Positions 17,635 to 29,236 of a stretch of DNA of 64,000 nucleotides are shown one piece after another (within the stretch, counting starts at the first letter, position 1; each line of letters starts with the position of its first letter). Source of the stretch: Burkholderia sp. WP9 (GTDB taxonomy: Bacteria; Pseudomonadota; Gammaproteobacteria; Burkholderiales; Burkholderiaceae); assembly GCF_900104795.1 (NCBI RefSeq), contig NZ_FNTG01000002.1, forward strand, positions 1,178,001-1,242,000, in the 5' to 3' direction. Under the pieces are notes generated by a model that was not told the origin of the DNA, searched no databases, and saw nothing but the letters and a program-made list of their open reading frames with translations. A program made the translations under genes and the position numbers.

Positions 17635-18078
17635 TCATTTAGGCGACGCTGGGACCAGTCCGTACCCGGACATCACAGCGATAAGCTTCGCGCGGTCGGG
17701 CGGCTCACCCGCATTGACTATGGCGCCGACGTCGCGGAAATACTGGGCGCCGATGTCGGGCGTAAGTATGATCAAGGCACGAGCCGTGTCACCGTGTGGA
17801 TTGCTGAATTGATGGACCGATCCGCGTCGGGAATGCATCCACTGTCCTTGGGCCAGATCCCGGACTACGCCATCAACAGAGTACCGAAGCACGCCCTCCA
17901 GCACATACACGCACTCCTCATTATGTGTATGACTGTGGGGTGGAGGAACGCTCGAGCCAGGAGGCACCGTCAACTCGAATACGCCCAACCCGCCTGTGCC
18001 GGCTCCATCAATCAGGTACCGAATCGTCAGACGACCGACAGTGATCAGTTCGCCTGGTTCCGCGTTGTCAACAGTCAT
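17635..18078 (-). CDS. Cupin-domain protein
   Basis: 147 residues with ATG 18078 preceded by GGGAGAA. The first cupin motif is PPPHSHTHNEECVYVLEG (metal-binding His and Glu), and the second is RGSVHQFSNPHG (His). A single-domain, cytoplasmic beta-barrel of this kind can be an enzyme or a sensor. It is divergent from the O-methyltransferase gene, with about 215 bp between. No specific reaction can be assigned. Confidence 0.8.
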   Translation of the reverse strand: MTVDNAEPGELITVGRLTIRYLIDGAGTGGLGVFELTVPPGSSVPPPHSHTHNEECVYVLEGVLRYSVDGVVRDLAQGQWMHSRRGSVHQFSNPHGDTARALIILTPDIGAQYFRDVGAIVNAGEPPDRAKLIAVMSGYGLVPASPK

Positions 18079-18293
18079 TTAAATTTTCTCCCGCCTGAGT
18101 ATTCGCGCCGGTCGCAAACACTACGAGTGTAGGCCGGAGACACGCCGCTTGCAGCGGTTCCCTGACCGAATGTCCGACATTGGGCAGCACGTAAGCGGCT
18201 GGACTTAGCTTTATACGATTACTACGCTTAAGAACGTCGCGCCGCCTGCCATGGCACCCGGCGCTTCACCACACGTGTCCGCCGGAGGCATCG

Positions 18294-19355
18294 ATGCCAA
18301 GTACACCAAACGTGGATCAGCAGGGACCTGGCGCCGACGGCGAGTATCAGCCCGAACCCACTCCTGAGCGACTTCTGCAACTGGGCATGGGATTCTGGGC
18401 GTCGAAGACGTTGCTGTCCGCGGTCGAACTCGGTGTGTTCACGCGCCTCGCGAGCGGTCCGAGCGATGCGGCGGAACTCATTGAGGCGCTCGGATTGCAT
18501 CCGAGATCGGCCCTCGATTTTCTCGACGCGCTGGTTGCATTGAATCTGCTGGAACGCGAAGCCGGGATATACCGCAATACGCCGGAGGCCGGGCTCTTTC
18601 TGGACACGACCAAGCCCGGTTACGTGGGCGGACTACTGGAAATGGCCAACTCCCGGCTGTATCCGTTCTGGGGCTCACTGACAGAAGCGCTTCGCACCGG
18701 GCGGCCACAGAACGAGGCGAAACACGGCGGCAACCTGTTTGACGCGATCTATCACGATGAAGCAGGCCTGCGGCGCTTTCTGCGAGCAATGACCGGAGTC
18801 AGTCTTGGGGCGGCCAAGGCGATTGCGCAGAAATTCCCCTGGAAGAATTACGGCACTTTCATCGACATTGGCACGGCACAAGGCGCGCTACCTGTGCAGA
18901 TCGCGCTCGCTCATGCTCACCTGCTCGGTGGTGGCTTCGATCTACCGGAAGTGGGCCCGGTATTCAACGAGTACGTGACGTTGCACGGCTTGCAGGAACG
19001 GGTGCGGTTCCATGCGGGCAACTTTTTCAAGGACCCCTGCCCGGAAGCAGACGTGCTTGTGATGGGACACATCCTCCATGACTGGAATCTCGAAGAGAAA
19101 CTCGAACTGCTGGCGAAGTGTTACGCGGCGCTGCCTCCCGGGGGGTGTCTGATCGTCTACGACGCCGTGATCGACGATGATCGCAGGCAGAATGCATTCG
19201 GTCTTCTGATGAGCCTGAACATGCTTATCGAGACCCCCGGCGGTTTCGACTATACGGGCGCGCAGTGTTGTGCCTGGATGAAGGAAGTCGGCTTCTCACA
19301 GACACGCGTCGAGCCTCTCGCCGGCCCGGATTCCATGGTGATTGGAATCCGGTAG
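18294..19355 (+). CDS. SAM-dependent O-methyltransferase with dimerisation domain
   Basis: 353 residues. The N-terminal half ([20 protein letters not shown], then [21 protein letters not shown]) is the winged-helix dimerisation domain of the acetylserotonin/hydroxyneurosporene O-methyltransferase family. The SAM site is [16 protein letters not shown], and [16 protein letters not shown] carries the conserved catalytic-base His. ATG 18294 is preceded by CGGAGGC. The acceptor substrate cannot be read from the sequence. Confidence 0.85.
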   Translation: MPSTPNVDQQGPGADGEYQPEPTPERLLQLGMGFWASKTLLSAVELGVFTRLASGPSDAAELIEALGLHPRSALDFLDALVALNLLEREAGIYRNTPEAGLFLDTTKPGYVGGLLEMANSRLYPFWGSLTEALRTGRPQNEAKHGGNLFDAIYHDEAGLRRFLRAMTGVSLGAAKAIAQKFPWKNYGTFIDIGTAQGALPVQIALAHAHLLGGGFDLPEVGPVFNEYVTLHGLQERVRFHAGNFFKDPCPEADVLVMGHILHDWNLEEKLELLAKCYAALPPGGCLIVYDAVIDDDRRQNAFGLLMSLNMLIETPGGFDYTGAQCCAWMKEVGFSQTRVEPLAGPDSMVIGIR

Positions 19356-19778
19356 GAGCGGATTTGGCGCCCCGGCAGCCATTTACCGACGCGTGGAGCG
19401 ACGCCACGATGCTGGCCGGCCGCCCACGCTCCGGTCCCTGCCGCTCGTGGTCCCGCTCCGTAGAAACCCCATTTCAGAACGAAAATCGCGCGTGTTGCGC
19501 GAATAGCGCTCATATTATGCTGGCTGCCGTTGTCGTGCATCCATCGACAGCGTAACTTCCTTGCATCCCTGATCGCTCTGCGGACCAATGCCGATTTAAG
19601 GCTCGTGTCGCGTCGTAAGCGAAGCAAGTCATGCCGGTCGATGTCGGGATGCACATTCAATATTACCGATCGAATGCGCCGGCTGAAGCGGTGAAGCCGG
19701 CGCGATCCAAGCGAAGCGTTTTCGCTGACGAGCAGGGCGCAATCCCACCGCGATCAAATATCAATATTGGAGACAGAC
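19356..19778. other. Gene-free region before MHS transporter gene
   Basis: No open frame here has credible codon usage or family features. The last 30 bp are AT-rich (ATCAAATATCAATATTGGAG) and contain the ribosome site of the transporter gene. Nothing else is seen. Confidence 0.45.
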
Positions 19779-21170
<1,392 letters not shown>

Positions 21171-21379
21171 CAATCGAACGTCTGGATGCAAACGCCGGTG
21201 CCCGGCATTCATCGTCCGGGTCCGGTCTGCATCAAAAGATCGCGCAATGAAGTTGGGCGCGCAACCATTGGATTAGCCCGCTGAACGGGACGGCGCGCTG
21301 CCGGTTAGGCGGTCGCGCTGTCACTGTCGGTTCGCCAGCCTGGCGGGCCGGCCACAACGATTTGTATGGAGCGTCCCTC

Positions 21380-22210
21380 ATGAATCAGCCTTGCATTATC
21401 TCCGTCGCCATTACCGGTTCAGTGCCGCGTAAGAAGGACAACCCGGCTGTGCCGGTCACCATTGCTGAACAGATCGAAAGCACTCACGAAGCTTATGAAG
21501 CCGGCGCGACGCTCGTACACCTGCATGTGCGCGACGAGCAGGAAAACTCCAGTTCCGACCGGTCGAGCTTCGCGAAGCTTCAGGAAGGCATCCGCAAGCA
21601 TTGTCCCGACATCATCATCCAGTTTTCGACGGGCGGCCGCGGCCGTTCGTTCGAGCAGCGCGGCGCGATGCTCGATCTGCGCCCGGACATGGCATCACTC
21701 GCAACGGGCTCGGTCAACTTTCCGACGACCGTCTACGAAAATCCGCCGGATTTCGTACGCTCGCTGGCAAAGATGATGCTCGACTACGACGTCAAGCCGG
21801 AAATCGAAATCTTCGATCTGGCGATGTTGTACAGCACCGTCGACCTGGTCGGGCTCGACCTGCTGAAATCGCCCGTGCACGTGCAATTCGTAATGGGCGT
21901 GAAGAACGCCCTGCCCGCGCGACGCGAGATCCTGGAGTTCGAGGTGCAGCAACTCAAGGCGCTACTGCCCGATGCAACGTGGACGGCTGCCGGTATCGGA
22001 CGGCATCAACTCGAGGTGAATCACTGGACCCTGCAAATGGGCGGCCATTGCCGCACAGGTCTCGAAGACAACGTCCGCTGGGACAAGGACACGCTCGCGA
22101 AGAGCAATGCGCAACTGGTGGCACGGGTAGCGTCGTTGTGCGGCGAGTATGGGCGGCCGGTAGCGAGCGCCAAACAGGCGCGCGAACTGCTGCATTTGCC
22201 GGCCTTGTAG
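21380..22210 (+). CDS. Beta-keto acid cleavage enzyme (BKACE, DUF849 family)
   Basis: 276 residues from ATG 21380, GGAG 8 bp upstream. The motifs ITGSVPRKKDNPAVPVT, AGATLVHLHVRDE and IIIQFSTGGRG match the BKACE family, which condenses a beta-keto acid with acetyl-CoA and releases acetoacetate plus a new acyl-CoA; Zn ligands are expected in HLHVRD and the late AAGIGRHQLEVN. The best-known member is 3-keto-5-aminohexanoate cleavage enzyme. Substrate here is unknown, but the adjacent MHS carrier probably serves it. Confidence 0.87.
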   Translation: MNQPCIISVAITGSVPRKKDNPAVPVTIAEQIESTHEAYEAGATLVHLHVRDEQENSSSDRSSFAKLQEGIRKHCPDIIIQFSTGGRGRSFEQRGAMLDLRPDMASLATGSVNFPTTVYENPPDFVRSLAKMMLDYDVKPEIEIFDLAMLYSTVDLVGLDLLKSPVHVQFVMGVKNALPARREILEFEVQQLKALLPDATWTAAGIGRHQLEVNHWTLQMGGHCRTGLEDNVRWDKDTLAKSNAQLVARVASLCGEYGRPVASAKQARELLHLPAL

Positions 22211-22567
22211 GGCGACGCCGCGCTCCGCCGGCATCCGCTCGGCTGGCTCACCCGTTTTGTTTTTCGGCGTTAGGTAATGGTGATCGTGCCGCCTTGCGCC
22301 CGATTTCATGCGCCCCGTGAAAACCATTACGATTCAAGGCTCTAGCGCGTTCACCAGCTAGTTATCAACACCCTCTTCAACAATATCTGGGGATAAGTCG
22401 GGCGAAGAGCGTGATCGAGCCGTAACGGCCGCCCTCATGGGGCGGCATGACAGGCCTCAATCCGACCGCGAGTGCATGCGGCTTATAACAGCGGTCACGA
22501 TGGGCACGCCGACTGTCTAGTGCCGTTCAGAAGCACGGCGCGTTGACATGATCCACCAATCCAGCAG
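22211..22567. other. Gene-free region between convergent BKACE and MHYT genes
   Basis: About 350 bp between convergent genes. No credible gene. One TTATCAACA (22372-22380) resembles a DnaA box, but it stands alone and is not taken as an origin. Confidence 0.45.
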
Positions 22568-23359
22568 TCAACGTGTCGAGCCTCGCACGCGGTCGATCTG
22601 ATCGTTGAGTCGCGCGACAGAATTGGAGAGAAACGCGACTCTGGCGTCGAGACGGGAAAGAAGCAGCGTCGCGATAAGAATTGCGAACGCAAACGTAATG
22701 ACAGCGGCGGCGAGCCATTGAGGCTTGACGCCGGTCGCTGCGCCGCAAATCGAGCCAACGGGGAAATTCGCCCCGGCCATGCCGGTGTAATGCATACCCG
22801 CGATGGCAATCCCCATGACACAGGCCGCACCAATGCGCTTGGGCATCACATGGTTCTGATCTGCGCCGCGCAGCGTGTTCGCGACCCACAGCGCCGCAGT
22901 AGACGCTGCGATTGCAATGAAGATCGAGCCGGCAAAAATTCTGGGTTCGTAGCGAATCGCCGGATTCATCAGCATCGCGGCCATTCCCATGTAATGCATG
23001 CCGGCAATACCTAACCCCATGAGAACCCCACCCGCCAGCAAATGGAACAGCTTCAGACGTTCCCGCGTGACGACATGCAGCGCAAACCACGAGACGATCA
23101 CCGCAATCGCGAGCGAGTAAAAGGTTATGGCGAAATCGTAATTAATCGGAATATCCAGGGAAAACGACAGCATGCCGATGAAGTGCATGGACCAAATGCC
23201 AACGCCCATTGCCAGGGCGCCGGCGGCCAGCCATAGTTGCCGGGCACGGACGTAAGCCAGAATGGAAAGCCGGTCTGCGAGATCGATTGCCGTAAACGAA
23301 GCAAGCGTCGCGACGATAAGGGAAACGGCGACTAACCCGAGGTTATAGTTGCTTTGCAT
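22568..23359 (-). CDS. MHYT-domain integral membrane sensor
   Basis: 263 residues with seven hydrophobic segments. The repeating signature occurs as SMHFIGM, GMHYMGM and GMHYTGM, the MHYT motif proposed to bind a metal and sense oxygen, CO or NO. Unlike many relatives it has no cytoplasmic GGDEF, EAL or histidine kinase domain; the chain ends in a short likely coiled region (LSNSVARLNDQIDRV). It is a stand-alone sensor or membrane module of unknown output. Confidence 0.88.
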   Translation of the reverse strand: MQSNYNLGLVAVSLIVATLASFTAIDLADRLSILAYVRARQLWLAAGALAMGVGIWSMHFIGMLSFSLDIPINYDFAITFYSLAIAVIVSWFALHVVTRERLKLFHLLAGGVLMGLGIAGMHYMGMAAMLMNPAIRYEPRIFAGSIFIAIAASTAALWVANTLRGADQNHVMPKRIGAACVMGIAIAGMHYTGMAGANFPVGSICGAATGVKPQWLAAAVITFAFAILIATLLLSRLDARVAFLSNSVARLNDQIDRVRGSTR

Positions 23360-23724
23360 AGATTGGGGGCTCTTTCACAAGAGCTCGATTAGTAGTTATC
23401 AAGAGCCTCACGCGGCCTCTCTGCCGACGAAGACTGGGCTCTGCATTCGCACTGGCCTGTGCGCTTATAAATCCATTCTGAGTATTTTTAGCCGCTTGAG
23501 CATCCGCGACGGTGTCAATTCTAGTGCATGTTGGTGGGAAGATGATCGACGACCGGACTCAATTGCGCAAGCCCGTTGCACTCGCGTCCGTCGTACACAA
23601 GCCGCTGCTCATCGACCTTGCTTTCTGGGCCATGAATGCGCATTTCGAGTGCCAACTCTCACCCGACAAGAAGGCACCCCAATGCGGCCAACGTCAATCC
23701 CGCGCTTATGCTCGCTCGCCTGCG
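23360..23724. other. Gene-free region
   Basis: Holds a few short open frames (for example a 74-codon frame from 23512) with no recognisable motif and no ribosome site that I trust. Otherwise nothing is seen. Confidence 0.4.
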
Positions 23725-24681
23725 TTACGCAATTGATTTCGGTAGTCGCGGGTTCCGTTGCAACGAAGGTGAGCGTTCGTTGATCTGCGGACTGGCGTCT
23801 GTCTCGGCAATATCGCCGGCCGCGAACTGTTTGCGGTAAGCGGCGGGCGTGAGTTCTTTCAACGCTTTGAACTGTCGGTTGAAATTAGCCACGTTTGGAA
23901 ACCCGGAGCGCGTTGCAACGACGGAAACGGGAGTCGAGGTGTGCGCGAGCATCCGGCAGGCATGTCCAATCCTGACTCGCGCGATATATCGCCCAACGCT
24001 CTCTCCAATGTGCTGCTCGAAGTAGCGAGCCAGAGAACGTTCCGACACGTTAGCAGCGTCGCAAAGGTCGGATAGACGCAGTGGTTCAGCGAAGCGTAAA
24101 TCAATCATTGAGAGCACGCGGTTTATACGCTCCGGTTCGTGCCCTGAAGGACCCTCTGCACGGTCGCTAAACGCGGTCGGCGAAGCAAGCGGATCGCCAG
24201 GTGCTTCTGCGAGCATGCACAAGACATTGAGTGCCCCGGCAAGGCGTTCTCGCGCGGTGCTGGACAGCAGCTTGTCGACCTGTACGCGCATCGCGGCGGC
24301 GACCTCCGGACCGAATGCCAGCCCGCAAGCGGCCCGACGCAACAGGTTACGCAAAGGCGCATATTCCGGGCAGACGTCCGCAAGCCGCCGCGCCCAATCG
24401 CCGCCAAACCAGATCACGATTGCAACCTGAGGAGATGCTGCGTCGATCGAGCGATTCGACGCCCATGTATGAGGAAGATTCGGGGGCACAAGAACCAGGT
24501 CATCGTCTACATAGTCTGCAATCGAATCCCCGATATAGCGCTTGCCCTGGCTGTTCAGCGTCAGGGTTAGTTCGTATTCGGGATGGTGGTGCCATTCGAA
24601 CGGAATGCGCGGCAGACGCCGGTGGTAAACCCTGACCGAGCAGTCGTCGCCAAATTCGACATGTTCGTATGCTGGTTTCAT
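23725..24681 (-). CDS. AraC family transcriptional regulator with cupin N-terminus
   Basis: 318 residues. The N-terminal part ([17 protein letters not shown]) is a cupin sugar-sensing domain as in MelR/ChbR types. The C-terminus has two helix-turn-helix units: [21 protein letters not shown] and [21 protein letters not shown] followed by [16 protein letters not shown]. It is divergent from the DUF1479 gene with about 95 bp between, so it is the likely regulator of that gene and the following ABC binding protein. Confidence 0.9.
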   Translation of the reverse strand: MKPAYEHVEFGDDCSVRVYHRRLPRIPFEWHHHPEYELTLTLNSQGKRYIGDSIADYVDDDLVLVPPNLPHTWASNRSIDAASPQVAIVIWFGGDWARRLADVCPEYAPLRNLLRRAACGLAFGPEVAAAMRVQVDKLLSSTARERLAGALNVLCMLAEAPGDPLASPTAFSDRAEGPSGHEPERINRVLSMIDLRFAEPLRLSDLCDAANVSERSLARYFEQHIGESVGRYIARVRIGHACRMLAHTSTPVSVVATRSGFPNVANFNRQFKALKELTPAAYRKQFAAGDIAETDASPQINERSPSLQRNPRLPKSIA

Positions 24682-24776
24682 GGCAGAAAACGCAAAGAAA
24701 TTGTCTGGATGGTATCACTTCTGTGTGCACGGTCAGCCTATCCTGCGGATACAGCAGAACCCACGAGGAGACGACC

Positions 24777-26021
24777 ATGGCACTCATCATCGACGACCTG
24801 CCGGCAGCCATCCGGCAGGCCAAACAGGAGCTTCGCGCACGACTTCCGAACTATCGGGATGTTTTCGCCGAAGTGGATGAAACGATCCGCACCGAAGCCA
24901 GCAGAATTGCCGCGCAACGCAGTCGCGGCGAAAACGTGATCCCCGAAATCCAGTTCTCCGACATCGCGGAGCAGCGCGTGAGCGCCGAGCAGATCGAACT
25001 CGTCAAAACACGTGGTGCGTGTGTGATCCGCAACGTGTTCGACCGCGCTCTGGTGGAAGGGTGGGACCGCGATATCGCGGACTACCTCGAACGCAACGAC
25101 CTGAATACGCGCCTGCAGAATCGGGCCGAGGACAAATACTTTGGCCAGCTCGCATCCAGCAAGCCGCAGATTTACGGCGTGTACTGGTCAAAGCCGCAGG
25201 TCCTCGCGCGCCAGGCGCCGTCGCTGACTGCGGCTCGTGTCTTTCTGAACCGGTTGTGGCGCAATGAAAGTGAAGGCCGGATCCATTTCGATCCAGAGCG
25301 AGTGCCGGTCTACGCGGACCGGATGCGTCGCCGGCCACCCGGCTCCGAGTCATTGGGCTTGTCCGCGCATTGCGACGGCGGCTCGGTCGAGCGCTGGATC
25401 GAGGCGAATTTCCGCAAGGTGTACCGGCATGTGTTCGACGGCAACTGGCGTCAATATGATCCGTTCGACGCCGCATTCCGGCCGGACGTAGAAGAGATTG
25501 CATCTCCCGCCGTATGTTCGATGTTCCGCACGTTTCAGGGCTGGACCGCACTGACGCCGCAAGGCCCTGGCGACGGCACGCTGCAACTCGTGCCGATTGC
25601 AAATTCGATGGCTTATATCCTGTTGCGCGCCCTTCAGGACGATGTGGCCGATGACGACCTGTGCGGCGCGATGCCAGGTCGCGCGCTCTCCATCAAGCCG
25701 GAATTTCATGCGCCGCTTTTCGACGCGCTCTCATCGATTCCCCACATGCAGGCCGGCGACACCGTGTTCTGGCATAGCGACGTGATCCACGCAGTGGAAG
25801 ACGCGCACCGCGGCGCAGGCTACAGCAACGTGATGTATATCGCGTCGGCGCCGGCGTGTGCCAAGAACGACGAATACCTCAAGCGCCAGTTGCCTAGCTT
25901 CCTTGAAGGCAAAAGCCCGCCTGACTTCCCGACCGACCATTTCGAAGTCGACTTTGTCGGACGGGCTACTGTCGAAGATCTGACGCCGCTCGGGAAGGCC
26001 CAACTCGGTTTCGATCTGTAA
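24777..26021 (+). CDS. DUF1479 family protein (YbiU-like, probable Fe(II)/2-oxoglutarate oxygenase fold)
   Basis: 414 residues from ATG 24777 with GAGGAG at 24765-24770. The sequence matches the DUF1479/YbiU layout: [34 protein letters not shown] (a likely His-x-Asp metal pair) and [17 protein letters not shown] (a late His). That facial-triad pattern suggests a non-heme iron oxygenase, but the reaction of the family is not established. It is followed by a sugar-type binding protein gene and faces an AraC regulator with a cupin sensor, so a carbohydrate-derived substrate is possible. Confidence 0.82.
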   Translation: MALIIDDLPAAIRQAKQELRARLPNYRDVFAEVDETIRTEASRIAAQRSRGENVIPEIQFSDIAEQRVSAEQIELVKTRGACVIRNVFDRALVEGWDRDIADYLERNDLNTRLQNRAEDKYFGQLASSKPQIYGVYWSKPQVLARQAPSLTAARVFLNRLWRNESEGRIHFDPERVPVYADRMRRRPPGSESLGLSAHCDGGSVERWIEANFRKVYRHVFDGNWRQYDPFDAAFRPDVEEIASPAVCSMFRTFQGWTALTPQGPGDGTLQLVPIANSMAYILLRALQDDVADDDLCGAMPGRALSIKPEFHAPLFDALSSIPHMQAGDTVFWHSDVIHAVEDAHRGAGYSNVMYIASAPACAKNDEYLKRQLPSFLEGKSPPDFPTDHFEVDFVGRATVEDLTPLGKAQLGFDL

Positions 26022-26094
26022 GCGCTACGAAAACGCACGCCATCATGGCGTGCGCCTGCCTGGTGATTCATAAAGAAAACTAACGGAGACAGCC

Positions 26095-27342
26095 ATGAAA
26101 AGAACAGTCATGTCAGCCGCAATCGTCGCTGCGGTGCTTGCCACAGGCGCACAGGTCGCAAGTGCTGCCGAGTCACTTTCTGTATTGCACTGGTGGACCT
26201 CTGGGGGCGAATCGAAGGCAATCAGAGTGCTCAAGGACGACATGAACAAGCAGGGTTACGAGTGGAAAGACTTTGCCGTAGCCGGCGGGGCGGGTGCGGC
26301 GGCCATGACGGCGTTGAAGACACAGGTCATGTCCGGTAACGCGCCGTCGGCTGCACAGATCAAGGGGCCGCTGATACAGGACTGGGCTGATCAAGGTGTG
26401 TTGGTCGATATAGACAAGTCCGCTACTGACTGGAAAGCCCAACTTCCCGCGCAGATCAACAAGACCATGATGTCAAAGGGCCACTATGTGGCGGCGCCGT
26501 TCTCGGTGCACCGGATCAACTGGCTGTGGATCAACAAAGCCGCACTCGATAAAGTGGGTGGTAAGCCGCCGACGACATGGCCCGAGTTCTTCGCGCTAGC
26601 CGACAAGTTCCGGGCTGCGGGCATGACGCCCGTCGCGCGTGGTGGCCAGCCTTGGCAAGACATGACCATCTGGGAGACGGTCGTGCTTTCTCAGGGCGCG
26701 GATTTTTATCGCAAGGCCATGATGGAGCTCGACCAGAAAACACTCACTTCGCCGCAGATGTTGCAGGTATTCCAGACTGTCCGGAAGATTCAAGGCTACT
26801 TCGACAAAGGCTCGACCGGCCGTGACTGGAATCTCGCGACTGCCATGGTCATCAACGGATCGGGTGGGATGCAATTCATGGGGGACTGGGCGAAAGGTGA
26901 GTTTGCCAATGCGAACAAGAAAGCCGACGTTGACTATATCTGCGCGGCTGCGCCGGGTACGTCGAACGCCTTCACCTACACCGTAGACTCGTTCGTGTTT
27001 TTCCAGCAGAACGGCAAAAAAGAAGCGACGCCTGGACAGCTTGCGTTGGCGAAAACAATCATGTCGCCCGCCTTCCAGGAGCAATTCAGTCTTTACAAGG
27101 GTTCGATTCCGGTCAGGCAGGATGTTTCAATGGACAAGTTCGACGCCTGTGCCAAGAAGTCATACGCAGATGAGCAATCCACCATCAAATCCAACACGTT
27201 CTTTCCGTCGTTCGCGTTTGGTGACGTTCAGTCGTCTGCCACCGAAGGCGCGATTACCGACGTTGTGACGGGCTTCATGAACTCGAATGAAGACCCGCAA
27301 GAGGCGGTGCGCAAGGTCGCGGCTGCAGCGAAGATCAAATAG
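26095..27342 (+). CDS. ABC transporter substrate-binding protein, sugar type (orphan)
   Basis: 415 residues with a clear Sec signal peptide (MKRTVMSAAIVAAVLATGAQ, cleavage after ASA). LSVLHWWTSGGESKAIRVL and WADQGVLVDIDKSA, with AAPFSVHRINWLWINKAAL, match the cluster of glucose/mannose-type periplasmic binding proteins. CGGAGA precedes the ATG. No permease or ATPase gene follows; the next gene, 262 bp on, is an unrelated acyltransferase. It must use permeases encoded elsewhere or act in sensing. Confidence 0.88.
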   Translation: MKRTVMSAAIVAAVLATGAQVASAAESLSVLHWWTSGGESKAIRVLKDDMNKQGYEWKDFAVAGGAGAAAMTALKTQVMSGNAPSAAQIKGPLIQDWADQGVLVDIDKSATDWKAQLPAQINKTMMSKGHYVAAPFSVHRINWLWINKAALDKVGGKPPTTWPEFFALADKFRAAGMTPVARGGQPWQDMTIWETVVLSQGADFYRKAMMELDQKTLTSPQMLQVFQTVRKIQGYFDKGSTGRDWNLATAMVINGSGGMQFMGDWAKGEFANANKKADVDYICAAAPGTSNAFTYTVDSFVFFQQNGKKEATPGQLALAKTIMSPAFQEQFSLYKGSIPVRQDVSMDKFDACAKKSYADEQSTIKSNTFFPSFAFGDVQSSATEGAITDVVTGFMNSNEDPQEAVRKVAAAAKIK

Positions 27343-27448
27343 GTACGAATTTCGAAGCCGCCTCGACAAAATCAAGCGGTCGTGCAAGGTCATTCGAGGA
27401 CTGTGGCGGCATAACGCAACGCGTGTCCAGAATTCTGCATTCGATGTA

Positions 27449-27502
27449 CCCGTAACACGCGTCATGCGTTACCCACTGTTACGGGCCACAAAGGGCCACA
27501 AA
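27449..27502. repeat. Inverted repeat and tandem 10-bp duplication after ABC binding protein gene
   Basis: CCCGTAAC (27449-27456) pairs with GTTACGGG (27478-27485). Immediately after, GGGCCACAAA is tandemly duplicated (27483-27492 and 27493-27502). The hairpin lies about 110 bp after the stop of the binding-protein gene and could end its transcript, though no T-run follows directly. Confidence 0.5.
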
Positions 27503-27604
27503 GCAATTTTCCCAACCGGCGCGCGGCACAGACGCGTCCGGCCTCGTTATTGCTTTATCACCCCGTCGCATCGTCGATAACTAAACTCAAGAACGGGGTA
27601 AGCG

Positions 27605-28651
27605 GTGACACAGAACAGAGACCTTCGATTTGAAGCGCTTGATGGCCTGCGGCTTGTTTGTGCACTCTGGGTCATGTTGAGCCACTTCGGGCCGCCGCCC
27701 ATTCATTTCACCTTTGGTATGTTCGCCGGTCATGCATTGACCATCGAGAGCATGTTCAAAAGCGTTTTCTGTGGCACGGCCGCAGTGGTGGCGTTCTTCA
27801 TCATTTCCGGGTTTTGCATCCATCTGCCGTATGTCTCGGGGAAAACGCTTGCTGTCAAGAATTTCTACGTCGCACGACTGGTGCGTATTGGCGCGCCGAT
27901 GATAGTGGCAGTAACCGCTGCCAAAGTGCTACCCAACGGAACATACGAGCTCGATGCCGTGCTCTGGTCGCTTTACAGCGAAATCCTTTACTACTTCGGC
28001 TATCCGGTCATCTTGCGAGTCGCGCGCAAAGGGGGATTGCCGCACCTCACGGCCATTGCCTTCCTAATGGCGCTGGTTGTTAATCTTATTCCGGATGACA
28101 CTCACGGCTACTTCTGGTCTAACGGGATCATCCTGACGACGTTGCGCGGATTGCCGATCTGGCTTCTCGGTTGCATCATCGCGCAGTTTTACGCTTCTTC
28201 GTCGAGATCCCCGACATCACTACGCATTTTGGGCTTGGCTGGCGTGCGACAGACGTTACGCGTGTTAATAGTGTTGGCGAACGCAATCGCCTTGATCCTG
28301 CATTTCCTGACGCCGCTGCACTACAAGTGGAGCATGCTTCCCTTCGCAATCCTGTGCGCGCTCTGGATCGTTGCAGAACTGGAAGCGAGCGCGTCGCGGA
28401 CGATATTCACGCGAGTTGCGCCGCTTGGCCGCGCATCCTATTCGCTCTATCTCACGCACAAGTTGGCGATACCGGTCGTTGCTGTGATGTATAGCAGTCT
28501 GGCAGGTGCGCAGTACTGGATTGCTCTGCTATGCATCGCCATCATCCTCACCAACCTTATGTACTTCATGGTTGAGACCCCGGCCCACCGACTCTCAAGA
28601 GCGATCGGTCGAAACTGGATGAAACGACAAACTGATCCAGTCATTACCTGA
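27605..28651 (+). CDS. Acyltransferase family 3 membrane protein (OafA/YrhL type)
   Basis: 348 residues, GTG start at 27605. The first part RFEALDGLRLVCALWVMLSH carries the acceptor-site Arg and a His typical of acyltransferase-3 proteins, and FFIISGFCIHLP and LWSLYSEILYYF are further family marks. About ten membrane helices. These enzymes O-acetylate surface polysaccharides or other extracellular sugars. Two terminator hairpins follow at once, then phage-type remnants, so it may be a lysogenic conversion gene or an island gene. GC is lower than in flanking catabolic genes. Confidence 0.85.
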   Translation: MTQNRDLRFEALDGLRLVCALWVMLSHFGPPPIHFTFGMFAGHALTIESMFKSVFCGTAAVVAFFIISGFCIHLPYVSGKTLAVKNFYVARLVRIGAPMIVAVTAAKVLPNGTYELDAVLWSLYSEILYYFGYPVILRVARKGGLPHLTAIAFLMALVVNLIPDDTHGYFWSNGIILTTLRGLPIWLLGCIIAQFYASSSRSPTSLRILGLAGVRQTLRVLIVLANAIALILHFLTPLHYKWSMLPFAILCALWIVAELEASASRTIFTRVAPLGRASYSLYLTHKLAIPVVAVMYSSLAGAQYWIALLCIAIILTNLMYFMVETPAHRLSRAIGRNWMKRQTDPVIT

Positions 28652-28661
28652 TCTACCCATC

Positions 28662-28686
28662 AAGCCACCTTCGCGGTGGCTTTTTT
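28662..28686 (+). terminator. Rho-independent terminator after acyltransferase
   Basis: AAGCCACC (28662-28669) pairs with GGTGGCTT (28675-28682) across a 5-base loop and runs into six T residues. It is 11 bp after the acyltransferase stop. Confidence 0.9.
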
Positions 28687-28706
28687 GTCACCTCGTCACT
28701 CGCCAC

Positions 28707-28730
28707 AACCGCCTTCGGGCGGTTTCTTCG
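28707..28730 (+). terminator. Second hairpin, tandem terminator
   Basis: AACCGCC (28707-28713) pairs with GGCGGTT (28718-28724) around a TTCG loop, followed by a weaker T-rich tail (TTCTTCG). It lies 20 bp beyond the first terminator and 10 bp before the phage-type remnant. Confidence 0.65.
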
Positions 28731-28739
28731 TTTACGGAA

Positions 28740-29236
28740 ATGACCAACGTTACCCAAATCCACGAAGGAAAAGAGACGTTGACCGTTGACGTCAACATCC
28801 CCGGCCACGAGCCGCATATGACGAAGGCTCTGTTCAAGCGCACGCGTAATGCCTTGCTCTCGCGGTACGGCGGCCGCTGTTTCATCTGCAACGCGACGGC
28901 CGACGAAAGTTGGCCATCCATTCGAAGCGCATCACCACCCGATCGAGCGCTCCTTTGCCGAGATGATCGAATGGGAGCGCTTCAAGTTCGACGCGCAGGT
29001 CGGCGTCTGGGGTGAAGCGAACCAGGCATTCGACTGGGACAACTTCACCGACTGGACCCGGTTCGTCGACGACATGACGGTCAACGGCATGTTGCTTTGC
29101 AAGGCGCACCACATCGGAAAAGACGAAGGCCTGCACACGCTGCCCTTCCCTATCTGGATCGCGCAAAAGTGCGGCAAGGAAGGTTATCAATTCTCCGGCA
29201 CCGAAGTGATTCACCGCCAGCAATTGGAGCATTCAT
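28740..29236 (+). pseudogene. Phage-type HNH-like zinc protein, frameshifted
   Basis: The frame from ATG 28740 reads well to CFICNATADES near 28910, then loses sense. One frame over, reading resumes as GHPFEAHHHPIERSF and runs on to LLCKAHHIGKDEG and FSGTEVIHRQQ. One extra T at 28910/28911 explains this. The paired CxxC with later HHH and CKAHH suggests a zinc/HNH-type phage protein, but no nuclease family was recognised with certainty. The second frame has no stop near its expected end, so the 3' boundary is approximate. A sequencing error could mimic the frameshift. Confidence 0.6.

Noticed and set aside
22372..22380. DnaA-box-like TTATCAACA
   Set aside because: Single copy, with no dnaA, parAB or further boxes nearby; not an origin.
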